DNA of 21,298 nt. Source: CALGFH01 sp045807325 (GTDB lineage: Bacteria > Actinomycetota > CALGFH01). Within the stretch, counting starts at the first letter, position 1. Each line of letters begins with the position of its first letter. The stretch is from the NCBI GenBank assembly GCA_045807325.1, contig JBJMHP010000118.1, positions 1 through 21,298 of the forward strand. Direction: 5' to 3'. A program made the translations under genes and the position numbers. Shown one piece after another: positions 8,860 through 16,379 of this stretch. The notes beneath the pieces are model-generated. The model was not told the origin of the DNA, ran no database searches, and worked only from the letters and a program-made list of their open reading frames with translations.

Positions 8860-10058
8860 CCAGCACCTCGGTGGGTTCCTGCTTCGCTGGCCACCGCCAA
8901 GGTCGCCCCTGGTCTGACATGGCCTCCACAGGCAGTTAGCGTCTCCGCCAGCCCGGCGGCGACAAGGATATTGCGGGCCGCGTTCGCGTCGCGGTCATGG
9001 ACCGTCCCACACGCCGGGCAGACCCAGGCGCGGACGCCAAGCGGCTTGGGGCCGTCGCGGTATCCGCATGCCGAGCAGGTCTGGGAGGTCGGTGTCCAGC
9101 GGCCGATCTTGACGACCTGACGGCCGTGCTGGGCGGCCTTGGCCTCCAGCAGCCGGACAAACATCGTCCACCCAGCGTCGTGGACGCTCTTGGCCAGCCG
9201 CGTCCGGGCCAACCCGGCCACGGCGAGATCCTCGACGGCGATCGTTTGGTTTTCGCGGATCAACCGCAAGGCGAGCTTGTGATGATGATCAGCGCGCCGG
9301 TCGCGGACCCTACGGTGGGCAACCGCGACCCGCAGGCGCGCCTCCTCCCTGTTCCTTGATCCCTTCTGCTTGCGGCTGAGCCGCCGCTGCGCAATGGCCA
9401 GGCGCCGCGTTGCGGCGCGCAAGTGCCGCGGGTTGGCGAGGGTCTCGATGGTGCCGTCGCTGGCGGCGATCGTGGCGAACCAGACCAGGCCAAGATCGAT
9501 CCCAGCGGTCCGCGACACGGGTGGCAGCGGGGTCGGGTCGCGACCGACCACAAAGGAGGCGTAGTAGCGGCCGTCCGGCTCCCGGATGACGGTCACGCTG
9601 GACGGCACCGAGGGCAGCTCGCGAGACCAGCGCACACGTACCTGGCCGACCTTGGCTACATACAGTGTGGCCCCGCGGAACGCGAAGCCGTTGCGGGTGA
9701 GCCGGATCGACTGGCGCCCGTGCTTGGTCCGAAACCGCGGGTGCCCGAGCCGGCGACCGCTGCGCTTGCCCGTGACGGAGTCCAACCAGTTGCGGTGGGC
9801 GCGTCGTGCGTCCTGGCAGGCCTGGACCAGGGCGACGGAGGCGACCTGGGTCAGCCAGGCCCGCTCCGGGGTCCGCTTGGCCTGGGTGATCACCCGACGT
9901 TGGACCTCGGTGTCGCCGGTCCGCTCCCCGGCCTGGTAGGCGCGCCGCCGTTCGGCGAGGGCATCGTTGTAGACCACCCGGGCGCACCCAAACGCCCGGG
10001 CGAGCGCCTGACGCTGAGCCGAGGTCGGGTCGATGCGATAGCGGTACCTGACCAGCAT
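8856..10058 (-). CDS. tnpB: TnpB RNA-guided nuclease (IS200/IS605, IS1341-type)
   Basis: An apparently intact TnpB of 400 aa. The N terminus MLVRYRYRIDPTSAQRQALARAFG is the usual helix-turn-helix/wedge start. The RuvC catalytic residues are all present: Asp188 in GIDLGLVWFATIA, Glu276 in TIAVEDLAVAGL, and Asp357 in HDRDANAARNIL. The zinc finger is CSACG...CPACG with Cys328, 331, 347 and 350. The length is standard. TnpB proteins cut DNA under guidance of an omegaRNA made from the element's right end, helping the transposon to persist. No tnpA (Y1 transposase) is in the window, so this is a stand-alone element that needs a transposase in trans or is immobile. ATG codons at 10070 and 10058 and a GTG at 10088 are all possible starts; 10058 matches the family start best. 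Confidence 0.93.
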   Translation of the reverse strand: MLVRYRYRIDPTSAQRQALARAFGCARVVYNDALAERRRAYQAGERTGDTEVQRRVITQAKRTPERAWLTQVASVALVQACQDARRAHRNWLDSVTGKRSGRRLGHPRFRTKHGRQSIRLTRNGFAFRGATLYVAKVGQVRVRWSRELPSVPSSVTVIREPDGRYYASFVVGRDPTPLPPVSRTAGIDLGLVWFATIAASDGTIETLANPRHLRAATRRLAIAQRRLSRKQKGSRNREEARLRVAVAHRRVRDRRADHHHKLALRLIRENQTIAVEDLAVAGLARTRLAKSVHDAGWTMFVRLLEAKAAQHGRQVVKIGRWTPTSQTCSACGYRDGPKPLGVRAWVCPACGTVHDRDANAARNILVAAGLAETLTACGGHVRPGATLAVASEAGTHRGAG

Positions 10059-10088
10059 GCCGGTCAACATATCCCGCCCATGCGACAC

Positions 10089-10414
10089 AGCAATGACTAC
10101 CGGTGCGAACCCACCGAAGCACTTGTGGGTCCTGTCACACGCACCGGCGTCGGCCGGTGGCGCCCTTGCAGGTGCTCAAGGTGTCCATGTGCCAGTGCAC
10201 TCCGGCCTCTCCGGCAATCCGCCCTGAATGGCCCGGCTTGCCCTGGCAGCACAGCCATTAGGGAGCCGATCAACATCGGCGACCGCGAGGACCACCCGCT
10301 GTTCGGCTACGGCTTCGGCCTGCGACCAAACGCAGCTGACCGCTGGCCAACGCCGGGCGCCGGGGTCCTTAACTGGAAGGGCACGGGACGTTCCCCGCGA
10401 CCGGGAGGAGCCGC
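10089..10414. other. Gene-free stretch between tnpB and the hydrolase relic
   Basis: I find no supportable gene in these 326 bases. They should hold the left end of the TnpB element, with the palindrome at 10143-10158 as a candidate, and the upstream region of the alpha/beta-hydrolase relic, whose ribosome site GGGAGGAG lies at about 10404-10411. Reading frames crossing it have no family-like composition. Confidence 0.5.
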
Positions 10415-11286
10415 ATGACCACCAGCGAGGGCGCCGGCGCTCAGACGATCACCGAACACGAGCTCGCCCAGTGCGAGCGGGCCAACCAGACCGGCCGGCC
10501 CCCGGTCGTGTTCGTCCACGGGCTGTGGCTGCTGCCCATCAGCTGGAACCGGTGGGCGGCGCTGTTCGAGGAGTACGGCTATGTGGCCCTCATGCCCGGG
10601 TGGCCAGACGACCCGACACCGTCGAGGAGGCGGCGGCGCATCCCGAGGCGTTCGCCCACAAATCGATCGGCCAGGTGGCCGACCACTTCGAGACCATCAT
10701 CCGGGGGCCGGACCAGAAGTCTGCCGTCATCGGCCACTCCTTCGGGGGCTGCTGACCCAGATCCTGGCCGGCCGCGGGCTGGCCAGGGTGTCGGTGGCGA
10801 TCGACCCGGCCCCGTTCCGGGGCGTCCTGCCGCTGCCCATCTCTTCGCTGAAGTCGGCCTTCCTGGTGCTGGGCAACCCGGCCAACCGCAGCCGAGCGGA
10901 GCCGCTGACGAACGAGCAGCTCCGCTACGGCTCGCCAACGCCGTCGACGAGGACGAGGCCAAAGAGCTGTACGAGACCTACGCCGTGCCCGCCTTGGGCG
11001 TGCCCTGTTCCAGGCGGCCACGGCCAACCTGAACCCCTGAACCGAGGCCAAGGTCGACACCAAGAACCCGGACCGGGGCCCCCTACTGATCATCTCGGGC
11101 GAGAAGGACCACACCGTCCCCTGGGCGATCGCCAACGCCTCCCTCAAGCAGCAGCAGGAGAACCAGGGCGTGACCGAGGTCGTGGAGATGAAGAACCGCG
11201 GCCACGCCCTGATCATCGACAGCGGCTGGCGCCAGGTGGCCGAGACCGCCCTAGCCTTCGTCCGGCGCTTCAGCGGGGAGCGGTGA
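10415..11286 (+). pseudogene. Broken alpha/beta-hydrolase gene
   Basis: A decayed alpha/beta-hydrolase of about 290 codons. The start is intact: ATG 10415 after GGGAGGAG. Recognisable pieces lie in order in changing frames: PPVVFVHGLWLLPISWNRW (oxyanion region), HKSIGQVADHFE, the nucleophile elbow GHSFGG, LAGRGLARVSVAIDPAPFRG, DEDEAKELYETYAVPA, then LLIISGEKDHTVPWAI (acid residue) and NRGHALIIDSGWRQVAETAL (catalytic His). Four frame changes occur near 10610, 10750, 10932 and 11000. Each is repaired by adding one C next to an existing C. A TGA at 11038-11040 sits where NLNP-W-TEAK would be expected, consistent with TGG to TGA. All catalytic regions remain recognisable, so the decay looks recent, unless the lesions are assembly errors. 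Confidence 0.85.
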
Positions 11287-11600
11287 ACGGCTGGAGGTTG
11301 TGGGGGACGCCGGCCTGGTCGGCGCCCCGACCTGGTAGCTGGCGAAGCGCAGGGGAAGCCCGGCGGCCAGCAGCACGCTGGGGTGGTCCTGCAGCTGGAG
11401 TGCAGGTGGGGCTCGGACGAGTTGCCCGAGTTGCCGCAGGCGGCCAGCGGCCACCCGGTCGCCGGGCCGCCGGGCCAGGGCCACCAGGCCAGCCCCGGGC
11501 GCCGCCCGTCCGCCGGGTCGTGGACTAGGTCGATGGCATAGGTCTGGCCGTAGGCGTGCAGGTGGTGGCTGGGCACCCGCTCGACCGGCCAGCCCCAGGT
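11270..11600 (-). pseudogene. Remnant of an M23-family (LytM-like) peptidase gene
   Basis: Minus-strand pieces match the shape of an M23 metallopeptidase. VPSHHLHAYGQTYAIDLVHDP starts near 11576; then comes RPGDRVAAG, a jump to AACGNSGNSSEPHLH, and LQLQDHPSVLLAAGLPLRFASYQVGAP, with an expected tail DQAGVPHNLQPFTAP ending at TGA 11270-11272. The HLH zinc motif is present, but one T is missing just after it (CACTCCAG for CACTTCCAG), and the tail needs one extra C before GACCAGGCC. The middle of the domain is absent, so this is a relic with an internal deletion. Its 3' end overlaps the hydrolase relic by 17 bp, tail to tail. The exact 5' limit is not visible. Confidence 0.72.
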
Positions 11601-11611
11601 AGATCAGCGGC

Positions 11612-12152
11612 ATGCGCAGACGTGCCAGCACCACGGCCCTGGAGGATCCTCCCTCCAGGAGCGCGGGTTCGAGCGCACCACCATCGACCAGATCGCGGCC
11701 TCGGCCGACATCTCCCGCCGGACCTTCTTCCGCTACTTCGCCGACAAGAAGGAGCTGTTCTTCGCCGAGGACGAGCGGCTCCTCCAGGTGATCGAGGACA
11801 CCCTGGACGGCGCCCCGGACGGCGAGCCCGTCCTGGAGCTGGCCCGGCGGGCGACCCACGCCCTGGCCGCCCACAGCGTGGCCGACCCGGAACGGCGGCT
11901 GGCCCGCGAGCGGCTGATCGCCGCCACCCCGGCCCTCCAGGCCCGCCGGATGGCCAAGCCCCTGCGCTGGGAGCAGGCCATCGCGGCCCGGCTGGTGGCC
12001 GGGGCTCGACCGAGGCGGAGGCCCTGCTGGTCCCCAAGGTCGCCCTGGCCTGCTTCCAGGCCGCCTAGAAGCACTGGGTCCGCCAGCCCGGCCAGGACCT
12101 GCTCGGCCTGGTCGACGAGAGCTTCGCCGCCCCGGCCGACCTTTCCGGTTAG
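11612..12152 (+). pseudogene. Broken TetR-family regulator gene
   Basis: A decayed TetR/AcrR regulator. The helix-turn-helix is clear: LQERGFERTTIDQIAASADISRRTFFRYFADKKELFF (11660-11766). The ligand-binding domain continues as DERLLQVIEDTLDGAP... to AIAARLVA at about 12000. The frame then breaks; adding one C in GCCGGGG restores GSTEAEALLVPKVALACFQAA. A TAG at 12066-12068 stands where a Trp before KHWVRQPGQDLLGLVDESFAA would fit. The original stop is probably TAG 12150-12152. The first helix is damaged: only a possible ATG at 11612 with RRRASTTALED precedes it in another frame. It probably once controlled the neighbouring hydrolase, by analogy with common TetR-hydrolase pairs. Confidence 0.83.
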
Positions 12153-12187
12153 CGACCCGTGAGGCCGGGCTGCCAGCGTCGAGCGGT

Positions 12188-12877
12188 ATGGGAAGGGGCC
12201 CGCTCCGGCACCCTCCTCGGCACCTCGCGGCGGCCAGGCGGTCCATCACCGATGCCCGCGAGCAGGCCACCGCCGAGTGGGTGCTGGCGGCGGTGGCGAT
12301 CGTGCTCACGGCCGCGGTCGTGATCAGCTCGATGTTCCGGCATCCCAGCTCCGGCGAGCCGGGCCCGGCCGGCGGGTCGCCGGCCGCCGCCCCCACCACC
12401 GCGCCCGCCCCGTCCTCGACGGCGGGAACCGGCAACCTGGTCGCCGACCCCGGGTTCGAGGCCGGCCTGGCCGGCTGGCTGGGCGTCGGCGGGACCCGGG
12501 TCGAGCGCACCGGGCTGGCCCGGGCCGGCCGCTGGGCCGGCCGTTTCACCGCCAGCGGGCAAACCGACCAGGGCATGGCCCGGGTCCGGCTGAGCCGCTG
12601 CACCCCGGGCCGGACCTACGCCGCCGCCGTGTGGGTCATGGCCAGCCGGCCGGCCACGGTGGTGCAGGTGACCCTGCTCGAGGTGGCCGGCGGGCGGCGG
12701 CTGGCCGCCGATACCGTCGGGGTCGTGCTCCAGGCCGGCCAGTGGCAGCGGGTCGAGGTCGCCCACGACGCCCAACGCTCCGGCGCCGTCCTGGCCTTTG
12801 AGGTGGTCCTCCCGGGCGGGTCGCCCCCGGCGACCGTGATGGTCGACGACCTGGAGGTGACCGCCGGCCGCCCCTGA
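12188..12877 (+). CDS. Membrane-anchored protein with CBM4/9-like galactose-binding-fold domain
   Basis: A protein of 229 aa: a basic N terminus, one transmembrane segment at about 31-48 (WVLAAVAIVLTAAVVISS), a Pro/Ala/Ser/Thr linker (about 53-80), then a jelly-roll-like domain (about 83-227). The domain begins NLVADPGFEAGLAGW and contains RAGRWAGRFTASG, TPGRTYAAAVWVMA, QAGQWQRVEVAHDA and the closing VMVDDLEVTA, the layout of family 4/9/22 carbohydrate-binding modules. It probably sits outside the cell on its anchor and binds a glycan. There is no catalytic domain. The ATG at 12188 has only a weak ribosome site. It begins 35 bp after the TetR relic and 78 bp before the cupredoxin gene. Confidence 0.8.
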   Translation: MGRGPLRHPPRHLAAARRSITDAREQATAEWVLAAVAIVLTAAVVISSMFRHPSSGEPGPAGGSPAAAPTTAPAPSSTAGTGNLVADPGFEAGLAGWLGVGGTRVERTGLARAGRWAGRFTASGQTDQGMARVRLSRCTPGRTYAAAVWVMASRPATVVQVTLLEVAGGRRLAADTVGVVLQAGQWQRVEVAHDAQRSGAVLAFEVVLPGGSPPATVMVDDLEVTAGRP

Positions 12878-12955
12878 GCTATGCGGAAATGACCCCCCTA
12901 TTTGCGGAGCCGCCGCGAGCGCATACTTCGTGCAATACGCGTTAAAGGAGCGGCG

Positions 12956-13348
12956 ATGCGCTGCGCGCCGGTGCGGTCTGCGCGGTCGGGGCTGGTCGCC
13001 ATCGTCCTGATGGCGACGCTGGCCGCCTGCTCGTCCGGCGGGAACGGCCAGGACCAGTCCTCCGCCGCCCCGACCGGTTCGAGCGGGCCCCAGACCATCC
13101 AGGTCCGCGTCACCGGCGACCAGGTCCAGACCGCCGAGCAGCGGGTCAAGGTCAAGCTGGGGACCGAGGTCCGGCTGGAGGTGACCGCCGACCGGGCCGA
13201 CGAGGTGCACCTCCACGGCTACGACCGCAAGGTCGGCGCCGAGCCCGGCAAGCCGGCGGTGCTCGACTTCATGGCCGACACCCCCGGGGTGTTCGAGGTG
13301 GAGCTGGAGGAGGCCAGCCTGAAGCTGGTCGAGCTCCAGGTGTCATGA
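12956..13348 (+). CDS. Cupredoxin-fold lipoprotein
   Basis: A lipoprotein of 130 aa. Signal peptide with lipobox LAAC, lipidated Cys25, then a Ser/Gly linker. The domain at about 46-130 has the beta-sandwich pattern of small cupredoxin-like proteins: QVRVTGDQVQ, VKLGTEVRLEVTADRADEVHLHGYD, then KPAVLDFMADTPGVFEVELEE. HLHGYD (His85, His87) could bind metal, but there is no C-terminal Cys-His-Met set, so it is not a classical blue-copper protein. The frame is open upstream to 12902, but ATG 12956 has AAAGGAG five bases ahead and starts the signal peptide. The stop overlaps the next gene's start (ATGA), so the two are translationally coupled. A role in extracellular metal handling is an inference. 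Confidence 0.83.
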   Translation: MRCAPVRSARSGLVAIVLMATLAACSSGGNGQDQSSAAPTGSSGPQTIQVRVTGDQVQTAEQRVKVKLGTEVRLEVTADRADEVHLHGYDRKVGAEPGKPAVLDFMADTPGVFEVELEEASLKLVELQVS

Positions 13349-14673
13349 GGGTCCTCGCCCACGGGCTGGGTGGCCGGGCCGACCTGCCCGTCCCGGTCTG
13401 GCTGGCCCAGTACGCCGCCGCCCTGGTGCTGGTCGTCACCTTCTTCATGCTGGCCAGGTTCTGGGACGCCCCCCGGCTGCAGGAGCCCTACCGCGGCCGG
13501 CCCCTGCCGCTGGGGCTCCAGCGGTTCCTGGATGCCCCGGCGTTCCGGCTGGCCCTGCGACTGGTCGGCCTGGCCGCGCTGCTGCTGACCATCGTGGTGG
13601 CCGCCTTTGGCACCGACTCCAGCCCCACCAACCCGGCGCCGACCTGGCTGTTCGTCTGGTTCTGGGTCGGCATCGTGCCCGCGTCCCTGCTGTTCGGGCC
13701 GGTCCTGCGGGCGTTCAACCCGCTGCGGCTGCTCACCAGCTGGATCACCTGGCTCCGGGGGCGCCGCGACCCGGAGGACGTCCGGCCCCTGCCCGAGTGG
13801 CTCGGCTACTGGCCGGCGGCGGCCGGGCTGCTGGCGTTCACCTGGCTGGAGCTGGTCTACCGCAACCCCGACCGTCCGGTGAACGTGCTCACCTTCATCC
13901 TGCTGTACTGCGTGGTGCAGCTGTCGGCGGCGGCGGTCTACGGGCAGGCCTGGTACGGGTACGGCGACGGCTTCGAGGTCTACTCCACCCTGGTCGGGCG
14001 GCTCTCGCCGTTCGGGCGCCGGCCCACCGACGGGCGGCTGGTGCTGCGCAACCCGCTGGCCGGCCTGGCCTCGGTCCCGGTGGCGCCGGGGATGCTGGCG
14101 GTGATCTGCGTGCTCCTCGGGTCGACGGCCTTCGACGGACTGAGCCGGACGCTGTGGTGGCAGGGGCTCAGCGGCCGGACCTCCGGCGTGGCGTATGAGC
14201 TGCTCGGCACGGCCGGGCTCCTGGGCATGATCGCGCTGGTGACCGGGGCCTACCTGGCCGCGACCCGGCAGAACCCGTGGGCCCGGCGCGGCCAGCCGGT
14301 CCCGGTGGAGCGCCGCTTCGTCCACTCGCTGCTGCCCATCGCCGTGGGCTACACCATCGCCCACTACTTCTCGCTGGTCGTGTTCCAGGGCCAGGCCGGC
14401 TACCAGCTCGCCTCCGACCCCCTGGGCCGGGGCTGGGACCTGTTCGGCACCGCCGGGTCCCACATCAACTACCTGCTGGTCTCCACCTCGGTGATCGCGC
14501 TGGTGCAGGTGGCGGCCATCCTCACCGGCCACGTGGTCGGCGTCCTCATCGCCCACGATCGGGCCATCGCCGACTACGCCCGCCCCCGGCACCGCCTCCG
14601 CGCCCAGTATCCGCTGCTGGTGGTGATGGTCACCTACACCCTGGGCGGCATCGCGCTGCTGCTCGGCGCCTGA
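13345..14673 (+). CDS. Polytopic membrane protein (fenitrothion-hydrolase-like annotation family)
   Basis: An integral membrane protein of 442 aa with roughly ten hydrophobic segments. It opens AHGLGGRADLPVPVWLAQY, the start of an actinobacterial family that databases commonly label fenitrothion hydrolase; I recognise the opening from memory and do not regard the catalytic name as reliable. Conserved-looking membrane His and Asp/Glu residues include IAHYFSLVVFQGQAGYQ and GSHINYLL. The ATG overlaps the cupredoxin stop by 4 bp, so the pair works as a unit: probably an exported metal- or ligand-binding lipoprotein with its membrane partner. It ends only 4 bp from the convergent iclR gene, which belongs to the CuMMO gene set. 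Alternatives are a transporter or a membrane-bound enzyme. Confidence 0.75.
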   Translation: MRVLAHGLGGRADLPVPVWLAQYAAALVLVVTFFMLARFWDAPRLQEPYRGRPLPLGLQRFLDAPAFRLALRLVGLAALLLTIVVAAFGTDSSPTNPAPTWLFVWFWVGIVPASLLFGPVLRAFNPLRLLTSWITWLRGRRDPEDVRPLPEWLGYWPAAAGLLAFTWLELVYRNPDRPVNVLTFILLYCVVQLSAAAVYGQAWYGYGDGFEVYSTLVGRLSPFGRRPTDGRLVLRNPLAGLASVPVAPGMLAVICVLLGSTAFDGLSRTLWWQGLSGRTSGVAYELLGTAGLLGMIALVTGAYLAATRQNPWARRGQPVPVERRFVHSLLPIAVGYTIAHYFSLVVFQGQAGYQLASDPLGRGWDLFGTAGSHINYLLVSTSVIALVQVAAILTGHVVGVLIAHDRAIADYARPRHRLRAQYPLLVVMVTYTLGGIALLLGA

Positions 14674-14677
14674 CCGG

Positions 14678-15538
14678 TCAGGCGCCGGCGGCGTCCTCGG
14701 GCCGGCTGGCCAGCAGCGCGGGCGGCAGGTCGTCGGCCGGGGAGCTCAGCTCGGCCGAGGCCTCGGCGGCGATGTCGCGGAGGACGCCGGTAAGGATGGT
14801 GCGCTCCGCGGCGAAGCGGCGGGCCGGAATTGAGACCCCGACAGAGGCGACCAGGTCCCGGTCGGCCCCCCGCTGCACCGGCACGGCGATGCAGCAGGAG
14901 CCGGCGGCGAACTCCTGCAGGTCGAACGCGAGCCCGCTGTCCCGCACGGTCCGCAGGTGCTGGGCGAGGGCCTCGGGGGTGGCGATGGTGGCCGAGGTGT
15001 ACCGCCGGTAGGTCGGCCCCTTGAGGTACCGGGGCCACTGGGCCCTGGGCAGGCTGGAGAGGTAGATCTTGCCGAGGGCCAGCGCGTGGGCGGCGCCGCG
15101 GAAGCCCTTGGTGACGTCGGGCAGCTCCCGGGAGCCCCGACGCCCACGGATCTCGACGACCTCCAGGTCGCCGTCGCGCCACAGCGCCGCATAGGCACGC
15201 GCCGACGCCCGGTCGCGCAGCTCCTCCAGGACCGGCTGCAGGCGCTCGGGCTGGAGGCTGGCGGCGACGTAGCCGCGGTACAGCTCGGCGAACTTGGGAC
15301 CGAGGGTGTACAGGCCCGAGGCGGCCGGCGACGGCTCCACGAACCCCAGCTCGCGCATGGAGCCGACCAGGTAGTAGCCGGAGGAGAGGCTGATGTTGAG
15401 CTGGCGGGCCAGGGCCTTGATGGGGATGCCCCGGGGATGCTGGGCGATGATCTCGAGCGCCTGCAGGACGTGACGGGCCGTACTCAACGTGCGGCCGGGG
15501 GCCCCCCGGTCTGGTCCGTTCCCGCCATGCACGGCCAT
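14678..15538 (-). CDS. IclR-family transcriptional regulator
   Basis: A regulator of 286 aa. An N-terminal winged helix-turn-helix lies at about 17-80 (TARHVLQALEIIAQHPRGIPIK, then LARQLNISLSSGYYLVGSMRELGFVE). The C-terminal IclR effector domain lies at about 95-265 and contains RDGDLEVVEIRG, AHALALGKIYL, GSCCIAVPVQRG and VASVGVSIPARRF. IclR proteins sense small carbon compounds and control nearby catabolic operons. The gene is last in the same-strand run from pmoC, 71 bp after the 191-aa membrane-protein gene, so control of the monooxygenase operon is a reasonable inference. The ATG at 15538 has AGAGGAG upstream and is preferred over ATG 15556 and the longer frame to 15595. Confidence 0.92.
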   Translation of the reverse strand: MAVHGGNGPDRGAPGRTLSTARHVLQALEIIAQHPRGIPIKALARQLNISLSSGYYLVGSMRELGFVEPSPAASGLYTLGPKFAELYRGYVAASLQPERLQPVLEELRDRASARAYAALWRDGDLEVVEIRGRRGSRELPDVTKGFRGAAHALALGKIYLSSLPRAQWPRYLKGPTYRRYTSATIATPEALAQHLRTVRDSGLAFDLQEFAAGSCCIAVPVQRGADRDLVASVGVSIPARRFAAERTILTGVLRDIAAEASAELSSPADDLPPALLASRPEDAAGA

Positions 15539-15609
15539 CGCGCTCCTCTGCGCCATCAGTGGCGGTGGCGACAGAGAGAGTTTACCCGGGGACATCCCGT
15601 GGTAACCAG

Positions 15610-16185
15610 TCAGGCTGTGCCCGGCCCGGGAACCGGACCCTCGGTCCGACGCCGGCGGGCGGCCCGCAGCGCCACCACCGCCCCGAGGGCGAGCCCGTAG
15701 ACCAGGTGCATGGCCAGGTAGGTCGGCCAGCCGAGCTGTGCCGGCACCTCGGCGATGAGGGCTCCGCCGCCCACCCGCTCGCCGACCAGGCGCAGAACCG
15801 GGACCATGACCACCGCCACCGCCAGGCCCCAGGCGGCCCCGGCGAGCACCAGGGCGACCGGGCGGGCGCCGCGGCCCTCCTGGGCCAGCAGGACGAACAG
15901 CACGCCGAAGAGGCCGGCCAGGGCCAGGTGCACGCAGACACCGGGGAGCGCCGACTGGAGCTCGAGCCAGAACCGCGAGCCGGTGGCCGCCTCCTCCAGG
16001 GAGATGTCGAAGGCGGCCCGGTCGAGGACGGCCGCGATCCGGTAGAACGGGGTGAAGGCGCCGCCGTGGCCCCAGGCGAGCGAGGCCGCCATCATGAACA
16101 GCCCCATCGGCACTCCGGCGGCCAGACCGGTCAGGATGCCGTTCTCGAGGGTGGTCTCCAGGGGCCCGGCCGGGAGGCCGTGCAC
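15610..16185 (-). CDS. Four-TM membrane protein, CuMMO-linked
   Basis: An unrecognised membrane protein of up to 191 aa. Four hydrophobic segments are clear: about 16-40 (GILTGLAAGVPMGLFMMAASLAW), 80-102, 106-131 and 153-175 (YLAMHLVYGLALGAVVAL). A soluble loop of about 35 residues follows the first helix (FTPFYRIAAVLDRAAFDISLEEAATGSRFW), and an Arg-rich tail ends the protein. The start is uncertain: GTG 16185 has a weak ribosome site, and a shorter form is possible. It lies 61 bp after the 27-aa peptide gene and 71 bp before iclR, all on one strand with pmoCAB. It could be an assembly or metal-supply factor for the monooxygenase, or a general membrane protein; sequence gives no more. Confidence 0.72.
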   Translation of the reverse strand: MHGLPAGPLETTLENGILTGLAAGVPMGLFMMAASLAWGHGGAFTPFYRIAAVLDRAAFDISLEEAATGSRFWLELQSALPGVCVHLALAGLFGVLFVLLAQEGRGARPVALVLAGAAWGLAVAVVMVPVLRLVGERVGGGALIAEVPAQLGWPTYLAMHLVYGLALGAVVALRAARRRRTEGPVPGPGTA

Positions 16186-16246
16186 CGGCCCGCCGCGGGC
16201 TCGGGGCGGCGGGTCCGGCCGACCGGGCCGCCGCCCGCGATGGGGC

Positions 16247-16330
16247 TCAGTACTCAGCGGACCAGATCAGGGCGGCGACGCAGGCCATCGTGGCGACGAA
16301 GACGCCGATGGCGAAGAGATAGCCTCCCAT
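16247..16330 (-). CDS. 27-residue single-TM peptide in the CuMMO operon
   Basis: A tiny frame starts at ATG 16330 and reads MGGYLFAIGVFVATM, then ACVAALIWSAEY, and stops at TGA 16247-16249. Nearly the whole peptide is one transmembrane helix with one Cys at residue 17 and an acidic-aromatic end. AAAGGAG lies ten bases upstream, a usable if slightly long spacing. It sits between two same-strand membrane-protein genes of the monooxygenase cluster (gaps 49 and 61 bp). The strong hydrophobicity, clean start signal and position favour a real gene, perhaps a small accessory subunit. Conservation has not been tested, so moderate confidence only. Confidence 0.55.
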   Translation of the reverse strand: MGGYLFAIGVFVATMACVAALIWSAEY

Positions 16331-16379
16331 CGTGCACACGCTCCTTTGCTGGCGGTCGCGGTTGCGCGGGCGTCGCGGC

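Larger units (their letters stand above)
8799..10160 (-). mobile_element. Stand-alone tnpB insertion (IS1341-like), approximate bounds
   Basis: The unit comprises tnpB and its right-end hairpin at 8806-8824. The left end is not certain. A short palindrome, ACCGGC-GTCG-GCCGGT (10143-10158), lies about 85 bp upstream of tnpB and could be the left-end hairpin. No terminal inverted repeats or target duplications are expected for this family, so the bounds need comparison with an empty site. Confidence 0.5.

Noticed and set aside
8856..10058. Cas12-type CRISPR nuclease
   Set aside because: 400-aa length, RuvC and zinc-finger pattern and right-end hairpin are those of TnpB; no array.
12956..13348. 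Classical type-1 blue copper protein
   Set aside because: The C-terminal Cys-His-Met ligand set is missing; only HLHGYD is seen.
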